This document shows positions 36,305 through 49,518 of a stretch of DNA of 64,000 nt, piece after piece; within the stretch, counting starts at the first letter, position 1; the number at the start of each line of letters is the position of its first letter. The notes under the pieces are model-generated. The model made no database searches. It saw only the letters and a list, made by a program, of their open reading frames with translations, and was not told the DNA's origin. Origin of the DNA: Paramecium tetraurelia (Eukaryota > Ciliophora > Oligohymenophorea > Peniculida > Parameciidae); the NCBI RefSeq assembly GCF_000165425.1, contig NW_001799640.1, positions 9,825 through 73,824 of the forward strand, read 5' to 3'. The position numbers and the translations under genes were made by a program.

Positions 36305-37316
36305 ATGGAATTGTCTGCCAATAAATCTCAAAACAAAGAAAATAACAACCCTGTCCTAGTGCCCACTCAATATGAAATCATGTAAAAAGAAGGTATCTTT
36401 GCCAAAACCAAACCATCCCCCCATCATAGATTCTACTATAGAAAACAAAGGCAATCGGTCGTTTAACCTATTCAGAATCCCATCATCGGCCATTCCAACA
36501 GTTCCTAATCCATCTACAAGGACATCGAGAAGATCGCCAAACAATTACAATCTCAGCATATTTAAACCATGACTCAATTCAACTTCACCCAGCCTCTCAA
36601 AGAAAGACACCCAACCTAATATTCCAATCCCCCAAACCAATAAGTTACTGAGGTCTTGGAGATGTTTGATAAAGAAAACCTAATGAAAATTCAGTAAATC
36701 AAGCCATACACCCCAAGAAGACCCCTCGCTCAATACCTTAACTCTAAATTACCCGCGTTGAACTAGGACAACGCAAGCAATGATCAGGAGAACAGTGAAA
36801 AGGCAACTCCTCTTCTTAAAAATAAGTTATTATTCAGAAGAACTATTAATCCTTCTTTGGATAAAATTAAAAGAAACACCTAACCAGAAGTTGAAGTTAG
36901 ACATAAGAGAGTAATCTCTTAGATCTTAAGTCACCCTGTAAATTAAAATTAGCCAAAGAATCTCAATGCCAAGCTAAACAAGGTTCTGAAGAACAAGAAT
37001 AAAATTATGTCTATTTGCAACAAAATACCAAACATACAGGAATTAATAGGCGAAGAACAACTATCGGATCTAATTAATTCTGATCAATTTAAAATTGAAT
37101 TTCAACATTTTATTAATAATTCACAAGGTTCTCCTTAAGATATGGAACAAATATTATAGAATTTTATGATTGACCAAATAAGAAAGACAAAAGAGTTACA
37201 AGAGGCCGAAACCAATTTAAAAGGTAATTATTATTTCCTATAATTTCATAGAAAAAAGGTAGATTTTCTAGAGATCTCTGACCAATTATATATAGGAACT
37301 TAAGGAAAAATTATGA
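36305..37316 (+). CDS. Basic, largely disordered protein with helical C-terminus
   Basis: One intron (37224-37251) gives exactly 328 codons (327 aa). It is rich in Gln, Asn, Lys and Pro with many short basic Ser/Pro-flanked clusters, and has no signal or TM segment. The last 100 residues are helical (IQELIGEEQLSDLINS, then QIRKTKELQEAETNLKEKRQ) and end in a coiled-coil-like tail that only appears after intron removal. No family recognised. Composition resembles cytoskeleton-associated or kinase-substrate proteins; this is weak inference. It diverges from the ITFG1 gene across 197 bp. Confidence 0.8.
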
Positions 37317-37625
37317 TTCTACTATTTATTACCCATTAATATAACTCATATAAATTTCGATTTATTTTTACAATTCCAATTTACTATCATGAAAATAAAC
37401 TAAACTTCAAATATTGACGTTAATCTTTATATTGTCAATTAGATTTTTATATGGTTGGCCTAATTCTCAATAATTTAGTTATAGAGCCTATTACCCACTT
37501 CTTATGTTTCGAACACTTTGACGTGCTCTCCACATCCTATTGATATCAACATTTTAGTTTATAACATAAACTGTAACGAACAAATAAAATATTAAGTGTG
37601 ATTACAAAAATATAGTCTATATATA
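37317..37625. other. Convergent intergenic region
   Basis: 309 bp between the ends of a plus-strand and a minus-strand gene. AT-rich. No gene or repeat recognised. Confidence 0.6.
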
Positions 37626-39861
37626 TCATAAATTAATAATTAGATATTATTTTTTGGCTTGTGACTTTTTAAATAAGTCTGTGTCATTAAATGAATATTT
37701 AGGGAGCAAAGGCTTGTTGGAGTATTGTTTATTATTGACATAATCTTTGAACTCCTGATATATCTTCAAGTCTCTTTGTTCTTTGAGATTTTATAATTTA
37801 ATCTCCTTATAATTTTATTACTTTATTCGATTCTGCCATAAGAACTAGTGCTTTAAACTATGCGAAGGCATTACAACTAATGGTTATATGGTATACTCGG
37901 ATTGTTTAGGTTTTTGTTGAGGAATGAACAAGTTTTAATGATCAGAATTATCATTTTTCACATTGCAATTATTAAAAGAATTGTCGATAAAATTGTAAGA
38001 AAACTATTAGTATTTCATTTAATTTTGGATGGATTATGATTTGGCTCTATTTCTGGATTGAGATGACTTGAGTTGTCTTTATTTAATTGAACTGGATCGA
38101 GTATACTACTTTTCCAGATTTGTACTTTTTTCTTTAAGGGGTTCTGATGATATCTACTTAATTTCTTCATAGCTGATTTCATCTTCTGATATCGAAGAAT
38201 CTGAGAAGCTCACATCGGAGTTCTATTCATCTATCAGAATGCTCTCAGCCCACATTTGTGCCTCAATGTTTTTAGAGAGATTGACAATTATTTGTCTTCC
38301 CATCTATCTTAGATCATTTAGTGTAAAATCCACAATTAAATTTTGGTCCTTGTAGCCAAAATATGAAATCTCAAGCGTGTAGATATTCTGTTTCATATTC
38401 AATAGTTTTTATAAAAAGACTCTGGCTGTGTGATTCAAGTATTTAGTGTTTTTCATGAACCTACTGTTTTCTAGACTGAATCTTTTATCTGAATTGCAAA
38501 GTTCAGTAATGAATTCATTGCAACTGTGACCATAAAAGAAGGCTGCCAGTCTAATTTATTAGATTTGTAATACTTTTTGCTGTGACCATGAATGTCTAAG
38601 ATCAATTAGATGGGATAGTTCTCATTAAAATTAGTTATTAATTTTTCAACAGTATTTAATGTTTCATCTCTATTGCATCCCCATTTTCTGTTGAGATCAA
38701 ATCCTCCTAAACCACACCGCTGATTTCCGTGGATTACTCCCGTCAACATTCAGCATGGGGATGATTTTGATAACAAACCTGTTTCTCAATTCATGAGCCT
38801 CAGCTGACAATAGAGCATTGACTATGCCTTCAATAACAAAGGAGCTGGGTGTTTCTCCTGGATGCTGTCTCCCAATGAAGAGTAAGCCTTGCTTCTCATC
38901 CCTGTTGTCGTTGGTTATGGTGATGATTTGAACCTCATTGCCTGCTTGGCTGGTGACAATGCTTTTGACTTTCATAATCCTGTCGTAGACCAGATATTTG
39001 GTAGATAGGAATGTTTGGAGATTGGAGTAGGTGTAGGGATAATTGGAGGCAAAGTACACAGTTCCCTACTCCATGAAGGTGTAATTGAAGGAGAGAGAGT
39101 AGTAGAAGGAGGAGTCGTTTCTTTGGATGTGGTTTTTTTTAAAGGATAGGCCCAGAGAGTCTTTTCTCCAGGAGTTGCATTCGTTGATGAGGATTTTCAT
39201 GCCTTGGCGATAGAAGCACATGTCTTTGTTGATGTTGACGATGCTGAGTCTGATGTTGTGGAGGAGGGGATTCTTGTTTGAGATGGAGAAGTAGAACCAT
39301 TGTGTGTAGCCTTTAGTATTGATGTCGTTTTGAAGGAGTAGGATGTAATCGCGATCGCTTTTCTAATTAAGATGTGATAGAGGTACTTTGAAGACTTGGA
39401 ATAAGTTGCCGCTTTCGAAGAGAGAGTCAAATTTGATGTCTTCGTCGCTCTGGTAGTAGTGGGAGGCATCGAGGTTGTGGTTGGGTGAGTGAAGAAGAGT
39501 TGCATAGAGGTTTGGGTTCTGTTGAGGTTGATATTTTTGGTAGATGAGTTTGAGGGGTTTGAGGAATGCTTGGAGAGTGGTCGGTTTTTGGTTGAGGAGT
39601 TCTTGTTCTTAACATTGAATGGGTGTTTTGTAGGTTGCTTCTTGTTCGTTTGGTTCCAGATGGCTAATATTTTTGAGTGGAAAATATCTACTTTTTTTTC
39701 AATGGTAATACTGAGTTTACTTTGTTGAATTGCAGTTATTAAATGAGGAGGGGATTGGGTTTTGGGAGCTTGTCTTTGATGGAGGAATAGAAAATCAAAT
39801 TTTCTTTGTCTTCTTTTTTTGAAAGGTTCTTCACGTCGACTGTTTGACTTATGTTCTTCAT
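37626..39861 (-). CDS. Cytosolic carboxypeptidase (CCP/AGBL, M14 family), one frame break
   Basis: Introns at 39664-39691 and 38551-38573. The product is about 727 aa. The N-terminal CCP domain reads FDSLFESGNLFQVFKV and YILLLQNDINTKGYTQWFYF. The M14 zinc core follows: HPGETPSSF (ligands H and E), NVDG/VIHGNQRCGLGGFDLNRKW (substrate Arg), DIHGHSKK (third zinc ligand) and the catalytic-Glu region IYTLEISYFGY. A long Lys/Gln/Ser-rich tail follows. CCPs remove C-terminal glutamate or tyrosine from tubulin in cilia and cortex. After removing introns the length is 3n+1: one extra base in the CCC run at 38739-38741 breaks NVDG from VIHG. It is either a sequence error or an inactivating change in the catalytic core. 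Everything else is open. Confidence 0.9.
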
Positions 39862-39917
39862 TTTATTAACGAATAGATTTAATATAATATTAATGTGAAA
39901 AATTGACAGAAAATAAT

Positions 39918-40216
39918 TCAGATTAATGGATGTTCGGATACAATGGATAATCGCTTTTGTCTCAGAGGTGACTTGGTCAGTAGGAGTGACTATGTTTTGA
40001 TGATCATGGGTGGTGTCATATCTGAGCCATCGGTGTCGGAGTCAAGGGAACGATAGGCACAATATCAGTTGTTTTTTGGCTTGTTCAAATTTAAACTATT
40101 TTGATTAAGGGTCAGTCAAGAATGTTAAGTTCAATTCCTACAAATAAGTGACGATATCTTTTTTCTTGGGGAGTAACTTCATTGAGAGAGCTCTCAAATT
40201 CAATTGTATCATTCAT
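39918..40216 (-). pseudogene. Small gene with two apparent one-base shifts
   Basis: Starts MNDTIEFESSLNEVTPQEKR. The later pieces FEQAKKQ and SLDSDTDGSDMTPPMIIK, then KSPLRQKRLSIVSEHPLI, look like one small acidic-then-basic protein of about 98 aa with phosphosite-like Ser-Pro motifs. They lie in three successive frames, and the total length (299 nt) is 3n+2, as two one-base insertions would give. A 46-nt intron could explain one shift but would be unusually long here. No family recognised. It sits 56 bp upstream of the start of the carboxypeptidase gene on the same strand. Confidence 0.35.
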
Positions 40217-40465
40217 TTTAATAAATAATTTATTTATTTATTGTCAATTCCTCAATTTACAAGAAGTTAAATAAAACAATTGAACCTCGTCATTCATTTG
40301 AAATGAGGGAATGCTTGGATGATCGTGTAGATTGAACATCTCTCAAACGGCAATTGAAAAATGATGGTGAAATTAGATATATATATAAATGTTAATAAAT
40401 TTTATTGTAATATTAATTTGATTTGATGTTCAGATAGGGACCATAAAAATATTAGCAGTTTCAAG

Positions 40466-43011
40466 ATGAACAGAGAGTGGTATCGAACAAGCAAGAATTC
40501 CCTCAAGAAGTGTAGGCTGGCGTTCTTGGAGGCAAGGAGGGCAGTTTGGATTTTCCTTCTGACTAGATTCCTCCTGATTTTAATTTGGCTGAACTGCACA
40601 GAGTATTCTAATAGAGTGATCATTTAGGAAGCGTGGAATGTGGGAACAACGACGTTATCAAAGAGTTAATTGAGAAGTCTGAGATTGCATTAGAATGCTC
40701 CAAATGTTTCAGAAGAAGAAAAATTGGTGGGACAGATATGCAAATGCTGTGCTCGTTAAGTGCCAAAAGACAGAGTGAAAATAGATTGCAATAACTAGGA
40801 TTACTCGTTTCTGGGAGCAGGTATTGATATGATTCATTTAGGTATGCCTCTGTATTTCGAATACATAAAGGCATGTATTTTAATGTTGATTGTGATGTTT
40901 GTAACCTCAGGAGATTACAACATTATCACCAACATTGCCTTCGGTTAATCATGTTAAACTTTGGATAAGAGCATTGGAATTGAGATCGACGAGAAAGCAG
41001 TTTGCATATTCAATTGGGTGACAGGGTTGTCCTTGGCTAACAAAAGGGAAGACTAAGAATTTATCGACTTGCAATAAATGCTCAATTTGATATCCATGTT
41101 GACACTCATCATCTTGTTTCAATATTTCAGGAAAGAACAAAGAGCCTTCGACACTGAAATTGATTCCAGCACTTACTATGCATCCGATTATACAATTCTG
41201 TTGAAGAACATTCCCACTCACACTGAGGGGTTGAAAAACGATGACTTCGATCAAGATCTTAAGGACTACCTCGAAGTCTACATTGAAAGAACCTATGAAA
41301 AGCCAAGTGAAGTACTGGATTATGAGGAAGAACTCCGATAATTTTTATAAAGAAATAATAGACCAGAAAAGAAACTATCAAGAGTGGTGGCAGTTAACTT
41401 GTGTTACAACATCGAAGAACAAACAATATTAGAGTAGGAAAAGCAAAGCAAGATCGCTCAAAAGTAAAAGGTATGGATAATCTTCAGTATTTTAGTTGTT
41501 ACCTGAATTGTATGATCAAGGTCTGTTGCCAGGCAGTGAGGACATAAACAAGGATGAATAGATTAAAGAAATAGATGCTCAAATAACTGAGATTGAGTCA
41601 AAGTTGGAAGCCTTGGAGAAACGATTTGTTGAAGGAAAAGATGTTAAATAATATTTCTTGGGATAAGCATTTGTTACCTTCAGATGGGAGAGTGATGTCT
41701 AATGGATGTTGATTGATCATAGATTGTCCTTATGTTCCAGAATTCTAGGCAGAAAGAGCAACTTAATCTACAGAGGTTCATAATTGCAAGTGGAATAACC
41801 TCCAGAACCAACAGATGTCTTTTGGGAAAATTTGCATATCCAAACATATTAGAAGATATGGAGAAGAATCCTAGGATATTTCCTTACCTTCATCATCCTG
41901 GGAGTCTGTGGTGGATTGATCTATTGGTTATCTGCTGTTCAAGCTCAGAGTGCTGATGAGTAGGCAAAAGCAGTGAAGAATGGAGATTTAAATCCTAATT
42001 ATAAAGTTAAAGTGATAGCATAATTGGCATCCATTTCAATCATTGTTATTAATTACATCCTCAGTGTTGTGATAAGGAAGGTCTCCCTTTTTGAAAGATT
42101 CTCAACTCAAACAGGATTCAACATCAGTCTAGCTAGTAAATCTAGTCTTGCCTAATTTGTTAACACTGCAGTTATCACATTTGCCATCAGCACTTGGGTC
42201 ACTAAAAATATATATGGCACAGGAGGATTGGTTTACAATTAGACTTATGTGTTCTTATCTAATGCGATCTTACCAGCTTTAATTCAACTGATTGATTCAT
42301 CCAGCATTTTGAAGTGGCTCTACTAATTTTTTGAATTACGAAAGGGCAAGTCTTCAGTCAAAACATAAAAGCAACTCCATGAGTAAACATTATACTACAA
42401 TTCTTAGTTTATTCGAGAGACCAGTCTTTGATATATCTACATCCTATGCAACAGTCTTGAAGAACATGTACGTTGTCGCATTCTATGCCTCTGTCATTCC
42501 TATTGGTTTAGTAATCACATGTTTTGCTTTACTCTTTTTTTATTGGGTTGAAAAATACAATATTGCCAGAAGAAGAACAATTAAGTACAATTATTCTTCA
42601 GTTCTCTCAAGGGAAATGATCGAATAATTAGAATATGTCCTGCCAATTTATTGCGTATGAATCCCTCATTCTATATCTAGTTAACAAATCTGTGGTGGGA
42701 ATATACCTTCTTGTAATCAATCTCAACAGAGGCTATCATCGGTGTGTGCTTTGGAATTGCCAATGCCCTTCTGCCAATGCATGAAATCAATAAGTTATTG
42801 TTCCGCATGAAGGCTAAACCCAATGAGCATCTACCCATCAATGAGGCTGAAGTCGGGTTCTTGACTGTACTCCCTATATCATTATATTTCAATATAGGAT
42901 TATTGTAGAGAGAATCCTGCCACTGCTGAAACTGAGAGGGCCAGATATTAGGAAAGAGTAACTAGACATCAGAAGGATAGAATTGCTATGGAGTAAATGT
43001 TTGAATAATGA
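40466..43011 (+). CDS. TMEM63/OSCA (CSC1, DUF221) ion-channel family protein
   Basis: Introns at 41471-41495, 42383-42407, 42655-42680 and 42867-42897 give exactly 813 codons (812 aa). N-terminal TM helix (AVWIFLLTRFLLILIWL), two more TM helices, then the cytosolic RRM-like domain opening with SDYTILLKNIPTHTEG. The family hallmark PPEPTDVFWENLHIQTYQK precedes the pore-forming TM bundle (GYFLTFIILGVCGGLIYWL, VNTAVITFAISTWV, LFERPVFDISTSYATVLKN, AIIGVCFGIANALLPMHEIN). A charged coiled tail closes the protein. OSCA/TMEM63 proteins are osmotically or mechanically gated cation channels. In Paramecium a role in osmosensing, contractile vacuole or mechanosensation is plausible but inferred. Confidence 0.94.
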
Positions 43012-43166
43012 TAATGATAATGATAAAATATATAAATTAAATTCATTATTGAATTCGTAATTGAAGTTGATACCTGTTTCGATTGCTATTGAAATGCCTT
43101 TAATTAACCACAAATAATTTTAATAGAAGAACAATTTTATAAATTCTGATTTAATAAATGACTCAA

Positions 43167-43877
43167 TCATTCTTTCTTTGCGTGTTCTTCAGTCCAATAT
43201 TGTTAGAGCTTTTGGCTTCCGTGATCAGGAACCATAGTTGGTTTTCCTGGTTTCCATGAGGCTGGGCATACCTCACCGTGTTCGTCAGTGAATTAAAAGG
43301 CTTATACCAATCTAGAAATTGAATCTACGTCATTCATTACCTCAATGTTTCATCGACATTTCTTCCGACTGGCAAATCATTGACTGAATAATGTCTGAGA
43401 ACACCATTCTTGTCAACTATGAATGTACCTCTGAAGGCCACTCCGAAATCTCCATCTTAAGGATCATCGATCAGAACTCCATAATCAGCAGAAATAGTCT
43501 AGAATATTCTTTACTAAATTGGCTACCTTTGCGATGTCAGCAATCAAAGGAATTTGCATATCGCCCAATCCTCCTTGATTTCTTGGGGTTTGGCAATACT
43601 TCATGTGAGAGAAACGTGAATCGACTGAAACAGCAGCAACCTCGCATCCAATCTTTCTGAATTCCTATGTGTTAAGAATGAAATAGGTACTTCAGCTCTG
43701 TCAGAAAAAGCGATGATCTCAGTTGGGCAAACAAAAGTGGAGTCCAATGGATAAAAGAATAAGACCAAGTATTTGCCTTTGAAATCGAGAAAGTGACACC
43801 TTCTTGAATGATCCATTCAAGTAAGCTTGGGCTGTGAAATCTGGAGCGGGTTTTCTAATTTTCAGCTTTTAACTCAT
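43167..43877 (-). CDS. Typical 2-Cys peroxiredoxin, one frame break
   Basis: Introns at 43665-43690, 43499-43526 and 43312-43340. About 208 aa. [20 protein letters not shown] opens the fold; the peroxidatic site is [14 protein letters not shown], then [47 protein letters not shown], and the resolving Cys lies in [16 protein letters not shown]. It reduces hydrogen peroxide using thioredoxin, probably in the cytosol because there is no targeting signal. After intron removal the frame is 3n+1: one extra base at 43787 separates VSLS from DFKGKY. This is a sequence error or a recent inactivation. A decayed copy in the opposite orientation begins less than 100 bp away. Confidence 0.93.
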
Positions 43878-43960
43878 ATCTTATTTATATGTTTGCACAA
43901 AAATATTATCTCCCTATATACAGGGTGACGACAATTTAATTTAATTACGATTGAGTTAAT

Positions 43961-44550
43961 ATGTAAAAGAATAATCCAATAAAATTAGAAAACCTCTCCA
44001 AATTTTAGTGGAGAAGCCTATCACAAGGTAGTAATCAAAAAGTTAATTGAATTCATATGTGCTAGGTTTTTCTGAAAGATTTTAAGGCAAATATAAATTG
44101 TTGTTTTTTATCCATTTGATTTCACCTTTGTCTGTCCAACAGAGATCATTGGCATAGTCGAGGCATTTATATAGATCTTAATATGCCTTATAGGAATTCA
44201 GAAAGATTGAATGAGAAGTAGTGGGAATATCAACAGATTCGAAATTCTGTCACATGAAGAATTGTGAGACACCAAGATAGAAGGGAGGAGTGAGAAAGCT
44301 AAATATTATGTTGATTTCTGATATTGGAAAAGTCAGAATAGTGTCTGGTAATTTTTGAATATATCAACCAGTTATGGATGTTTGATAAACTAAGAGAATG
44401 ATGAACAATATGGAGCATCATTGAGAGGAATCTATAAACAATAAGGATCATCATTCTGAGGAACCTACCTTATTGATGGCATAGGAGTTTGAGACTCTAT
44501 TCAATTAATGATACTCTAGTGTGTAGAAATATTGATGAATATTTAAGGTA
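43961..44550 (+). pseudogene. Decayed peroxiredoxin copy, inverted relative to its neighbour
   Basis: In scattered plus-strand frames the same order of peroxiredoxin segments appears: KIRKP at 43981, [26 protein letters not shown] at 44110-44150, EFRKIE then ISTDSKFCHMKNCETPR, LNIMLISDIGK, SYGCLINQENDEQYGASLRG, and GTYLIDGIGV near 44480. TGA codons and frame changes break it throughout, and no counterpart of the resolving-Cys motif was found. It lies head to head with the intact gene, so the pair arose by inverted duplication and one copy decayed. The peroxidatic VCPT motif survives. Confidence 0.82.
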
Positions 44551-44728
44551 CAATTTAATAATAAGAATATTAAACAAGATTGATAGATGTATTTGTTTAC
44601 ACTCACAGTATAAAAGTGAGCAAGCAGAGAATTACTAGATCGAATACTTCGGGTTGTTTTACAATGATTTTATATGCAGAATGTATTCATAAATAACAAT
44701 CTAAATAAGAATGAATAAGATCATAAAA

Positions 44729-47721
44729 TCATTTTTCTGTGAGTTCACGGTAACCCTTCCAGTTATTCCTAAGATAGGGTTCCTCTTTGATAACTCTTAG
44801 CAGGGTGTTTGAAGGACCGTCTCTGTAATTAGGCAAGAAGTTCTAAGAAACATTTGAAATATAAAAATACCAAGGTTTCTTCAAATATAGATTTGGCCTT
44901 ATCCCAATCTCCAGACAGATAGCAATGGAATCCCTCGGTCCATTTTGAATAGAATTCCTAAATCAAATAGAATATGTTTACTTTTCTAAAAAGAGCTCGT
45001 GATATTTTAATGTTGGGATCTTTGGTCCAAGTTTCAGATATTAGAACATGACTTTTAAGAACAGCCTATTTGAGTTTGTCTCTTTTCATTCTTTTTAATA
45101 CTTTTTATTTTTTTTTTAATTTCGATTGATCTGACTCTGAGAGATGAACTTACTTAACCTTGTCTTTTTTATGTGGATCCAGTATAGTTTTAGCCTTGTG
45201 TTCCTTTCTAAGCAAGGAGTCAACATTTAAATCCACAGTGTAAATGTCCATAGGTTCAATGCTGCCCTTGACTGTAACCCTGTCTATGTGTCTTAGATTC
45301 TTCTGGGTGACCTTAGTGGCAACATCCCTCAATTATCCAGAGATGAGAATCATGGATCCAAACTGTTTGGTGGCTGCCTCCAATCTAGAAGCCATGTTAA
45401 CATTAGGACTCAAATATGAAGCATCTATCTTGTATTCAGATCCTATGGCTCCTTCTATAGCCCAGCCAACATGCAATCCAAATCCCATCTTCACCGAATA
45501 ATTGGGTATTCTATTGTTCAATCCTTCATGCTATTTGTATTTCTATAATTTTTGGGATAGAGTAACATTGGTGATGATGGTAACAAAGGACAAGATGGCC
45601 ATGTCTGCGATTTGGGCCACGTGTTCATAGGGTTTGAGACTCAGTTTTCCATCCTCATCTTGATAATAGTCATTCTCTGCATACTTCCAAACCAATAAGA
45701 AAGCATCACCAATGTTTTTGTTAGCACTTCCAGAGAATTAATCCACTACTCCATGCACGATTTCAGCAATCTCATTCACAAATACCATTACATCCTATTA
45801 TAATACTTCTGTGGCATCAGTGAAATTTCTAATGTCACAAAATCCAAATATGGCCATCACCTTTTTGCCTGGCAACATCGGATTGATCGATGCATTGGCT
45901 CCCATATTTTAGGCAATGATCTAAGAACCTGCTTCTCCAAACCCAAGTGCTAACAAAGTTCCTATCTTCACTATCAGTTTCTACAAAATGACCGTTTCCA
46001 ATCTCTCATCCTCCTTGTCTTCCAATGCCTTCATCTCTCCATTTTCAATCATCTAAATAAATGCCTTATTCTCCTCTTCTTGGGCTGCAACCAACGGGTT
46101 CTCTGAGATCTTCTTGACAGTTTCCAACATCTTCTCGATTGGTGTCAGAATCAAATCTTAGACATCCTTACTGAACAACACAGCAGCAACTGAGAGCACA
46201 ATGGAAACAAAAATAGTTCTTACAATTGATAAGATGGCATTCAATTCATCGTCAGCTACTGTATTGGAAATGGATACAGCAGTTTGATCATCAGAGTCAG
46301 TGGAGGTGTAATATTATAAAGAGGCTGTTCTGTAATCCTCATATTCATATTAATTTTCCTGTTCTGAGGGATGAAGGATTGTTGAATTGATTTTAAAGAA
46401 AACCAATCCAGTTCTCAGAGGTTCATGATAAACAATAAAATCCTTGATTAGGTAATTATAGATTTCAGTGTCTTTGGACCAATACTAAATTGCTTATAAG
46501 CCTGTAGTGAAACTAACATTAGCATCTCGATAAGTACTGAGATTAAGAATGGGCACACTGAATAAGATTAACATCACAATTGTAATGACTCTTTTGTTTG
46601 TTAATTCTGTTAGCTCCTTCCCAATGTTGGTTTCTTTGACCTCTCCCTCATCCGAAATCCTTTATAACGGTTTTCCACCACTTTGGATGATAGATTTCCT
46701 CTTCTGAATGATGGTTTAAGATTGAATTTATCCGGACAATACTATTTTCCTGGTTTGTCTTCGCTGAAACCTGTGTTCGATTTCAGTGTTCAATTGACTG
46801 CTCTATCTGTTTTATAGCATGATTGATGTCCTTTGCTGTTGAGTCTTCTGTATGTGTGGTTACTCCTCCTGATCTCTAACATGTCTCTCAGATGAATCTA
46901 CTGACTTTTAAGAGGAGACATTGTCATTGTTTTGTTGTTGGTGATTTGATTGTTCTTACTCTTATTGGTTCTGATCCATCAAGTTCTCATCCTTCATTTC
47001 CTCGGCCAATAGTTTTTCTGCTTCCTTCTCCAAGGACTGTTTCGCGTGCTTGTACAATTTAGACAACCGAACAAGTCGAACCACTCTCACGATCCTCCCA
47101 GCTCTCGTTCCCACTCTTGAGGCTCTCCCTGCTCTATATTCAATCTCTAATAATATGTTAACCTCGCCAATGAAACTGCACTCAAGGCTGCACCGCCACC
47201 ACTTCCAAACATTGCCTCGTTGACCCATCCGATGTCCAACAGCATTGAAACGGTTGACAACAAATCCAACCAAAAAAAGAATCCAAGAATGTATCCGTCC
47301 TTGATAGAATGAAAAACCTTTTTACTTTACAAATTGAAGCCAACACTATTTCAACCAAAAATAATCCCATGCAGATGGCTGTAATCACCCAAAAAGCAGC
47401 ATCTCCATCCTAATTCATACGAATTGCATACTTTGTTTGTTGACAACACTCTCACATCATCACCAAATAATGCATAAATCGTTACCACAGTCATAAATAT
47501 CATATAATTGAAACTTTCTAGAAACTGCTCGATCCTTTTCTAAAATTGTGACAATTATCTACTTTGACCCCAAAATGGTTGTCTGAAGATGACTTGCTCG
47601 ATCGGGTTCCATAATTCATAGACCTCCGATGTGTGATGGTTCTCGAGGCATATGGTCCCTCATTAACCCCACTCTTCTTATTCGGAGATGAAGCATCCAT
47701 TTTGGAATCAGCCTAGTTCAT
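44729..47721 (-). CDS. Voltage-sensor domain fused to class III adenylyl cyclase
   Basis: Introns at 47540-47562, 47410-47431, 47300-47325, 47134-47162, 44958-44981 (24 nt, stopless) and 44843-44870 give exactly 947 codons (946 aa). Voltage sensor: S1 NYMIFMTVVTIYALFGDD, S2 FWVITAICMGLFLVEIVL, S3 GFFFWLDLLSTVSMLLDI and S4 RAGRASRVGTRAGRIVRVVR with Arg at nearly every third position. A Gln-rich linker, TM5 (about 340-355), a roughly 110-residue extracellular loop, TM6 (about 470) and a HAMP-like TPIEKMLETVKKISENP lead to the cyclase: FGFCDIRNFT and KNIGDAFLL (metal Asps), GSEYKID and NVNMASRLEAAT (Lys/Asp adenine pair). The C-terminus has a helical repeat and GYRELTEK. Voltage-sensor cyclases are known in Paramecium and Tetrahymena; no GYG-type pore is visible here. 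Confidence 0.93.
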
Positions 47722-47879
47722 TTAATCATTTTTAATACTCGCATTTGTCCACTCATCTAAACGACTTCATCTTCATTCCTTTTTTCCATCTTTATAAATT
47801 AATATCAAAATATTTATATATACATTTAGTTTATCTAATAAATCATACATCAATTATTGTTCCCCTTTAGTTGCATTAA

Positions 47880-49357
<1,478 letters not shown>

Positions 49358-49518
49358 TAATAAGTGTGTTAAAAGTAGAATTATTTAATTGCAAAAATAT
49401 TCTTATTATATAATTATATATTATAAGTAGTATATTGAAAGCATGTTTAAATAGAGTAATCTTTAACATGTTTATAGCATCAATTCAAATAATAATATAA
49501 TAAATTCCATTTAGTATT

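Noticed and set aside
46200-46620. Potassium-channel selectivity filter in the cyclase S5-S6 loop
   Set aside because: No GYG, GFG or GxGD motif occurs in the translated loop; it is a polar, Tyr/Thr/Ser-rich segment instead.
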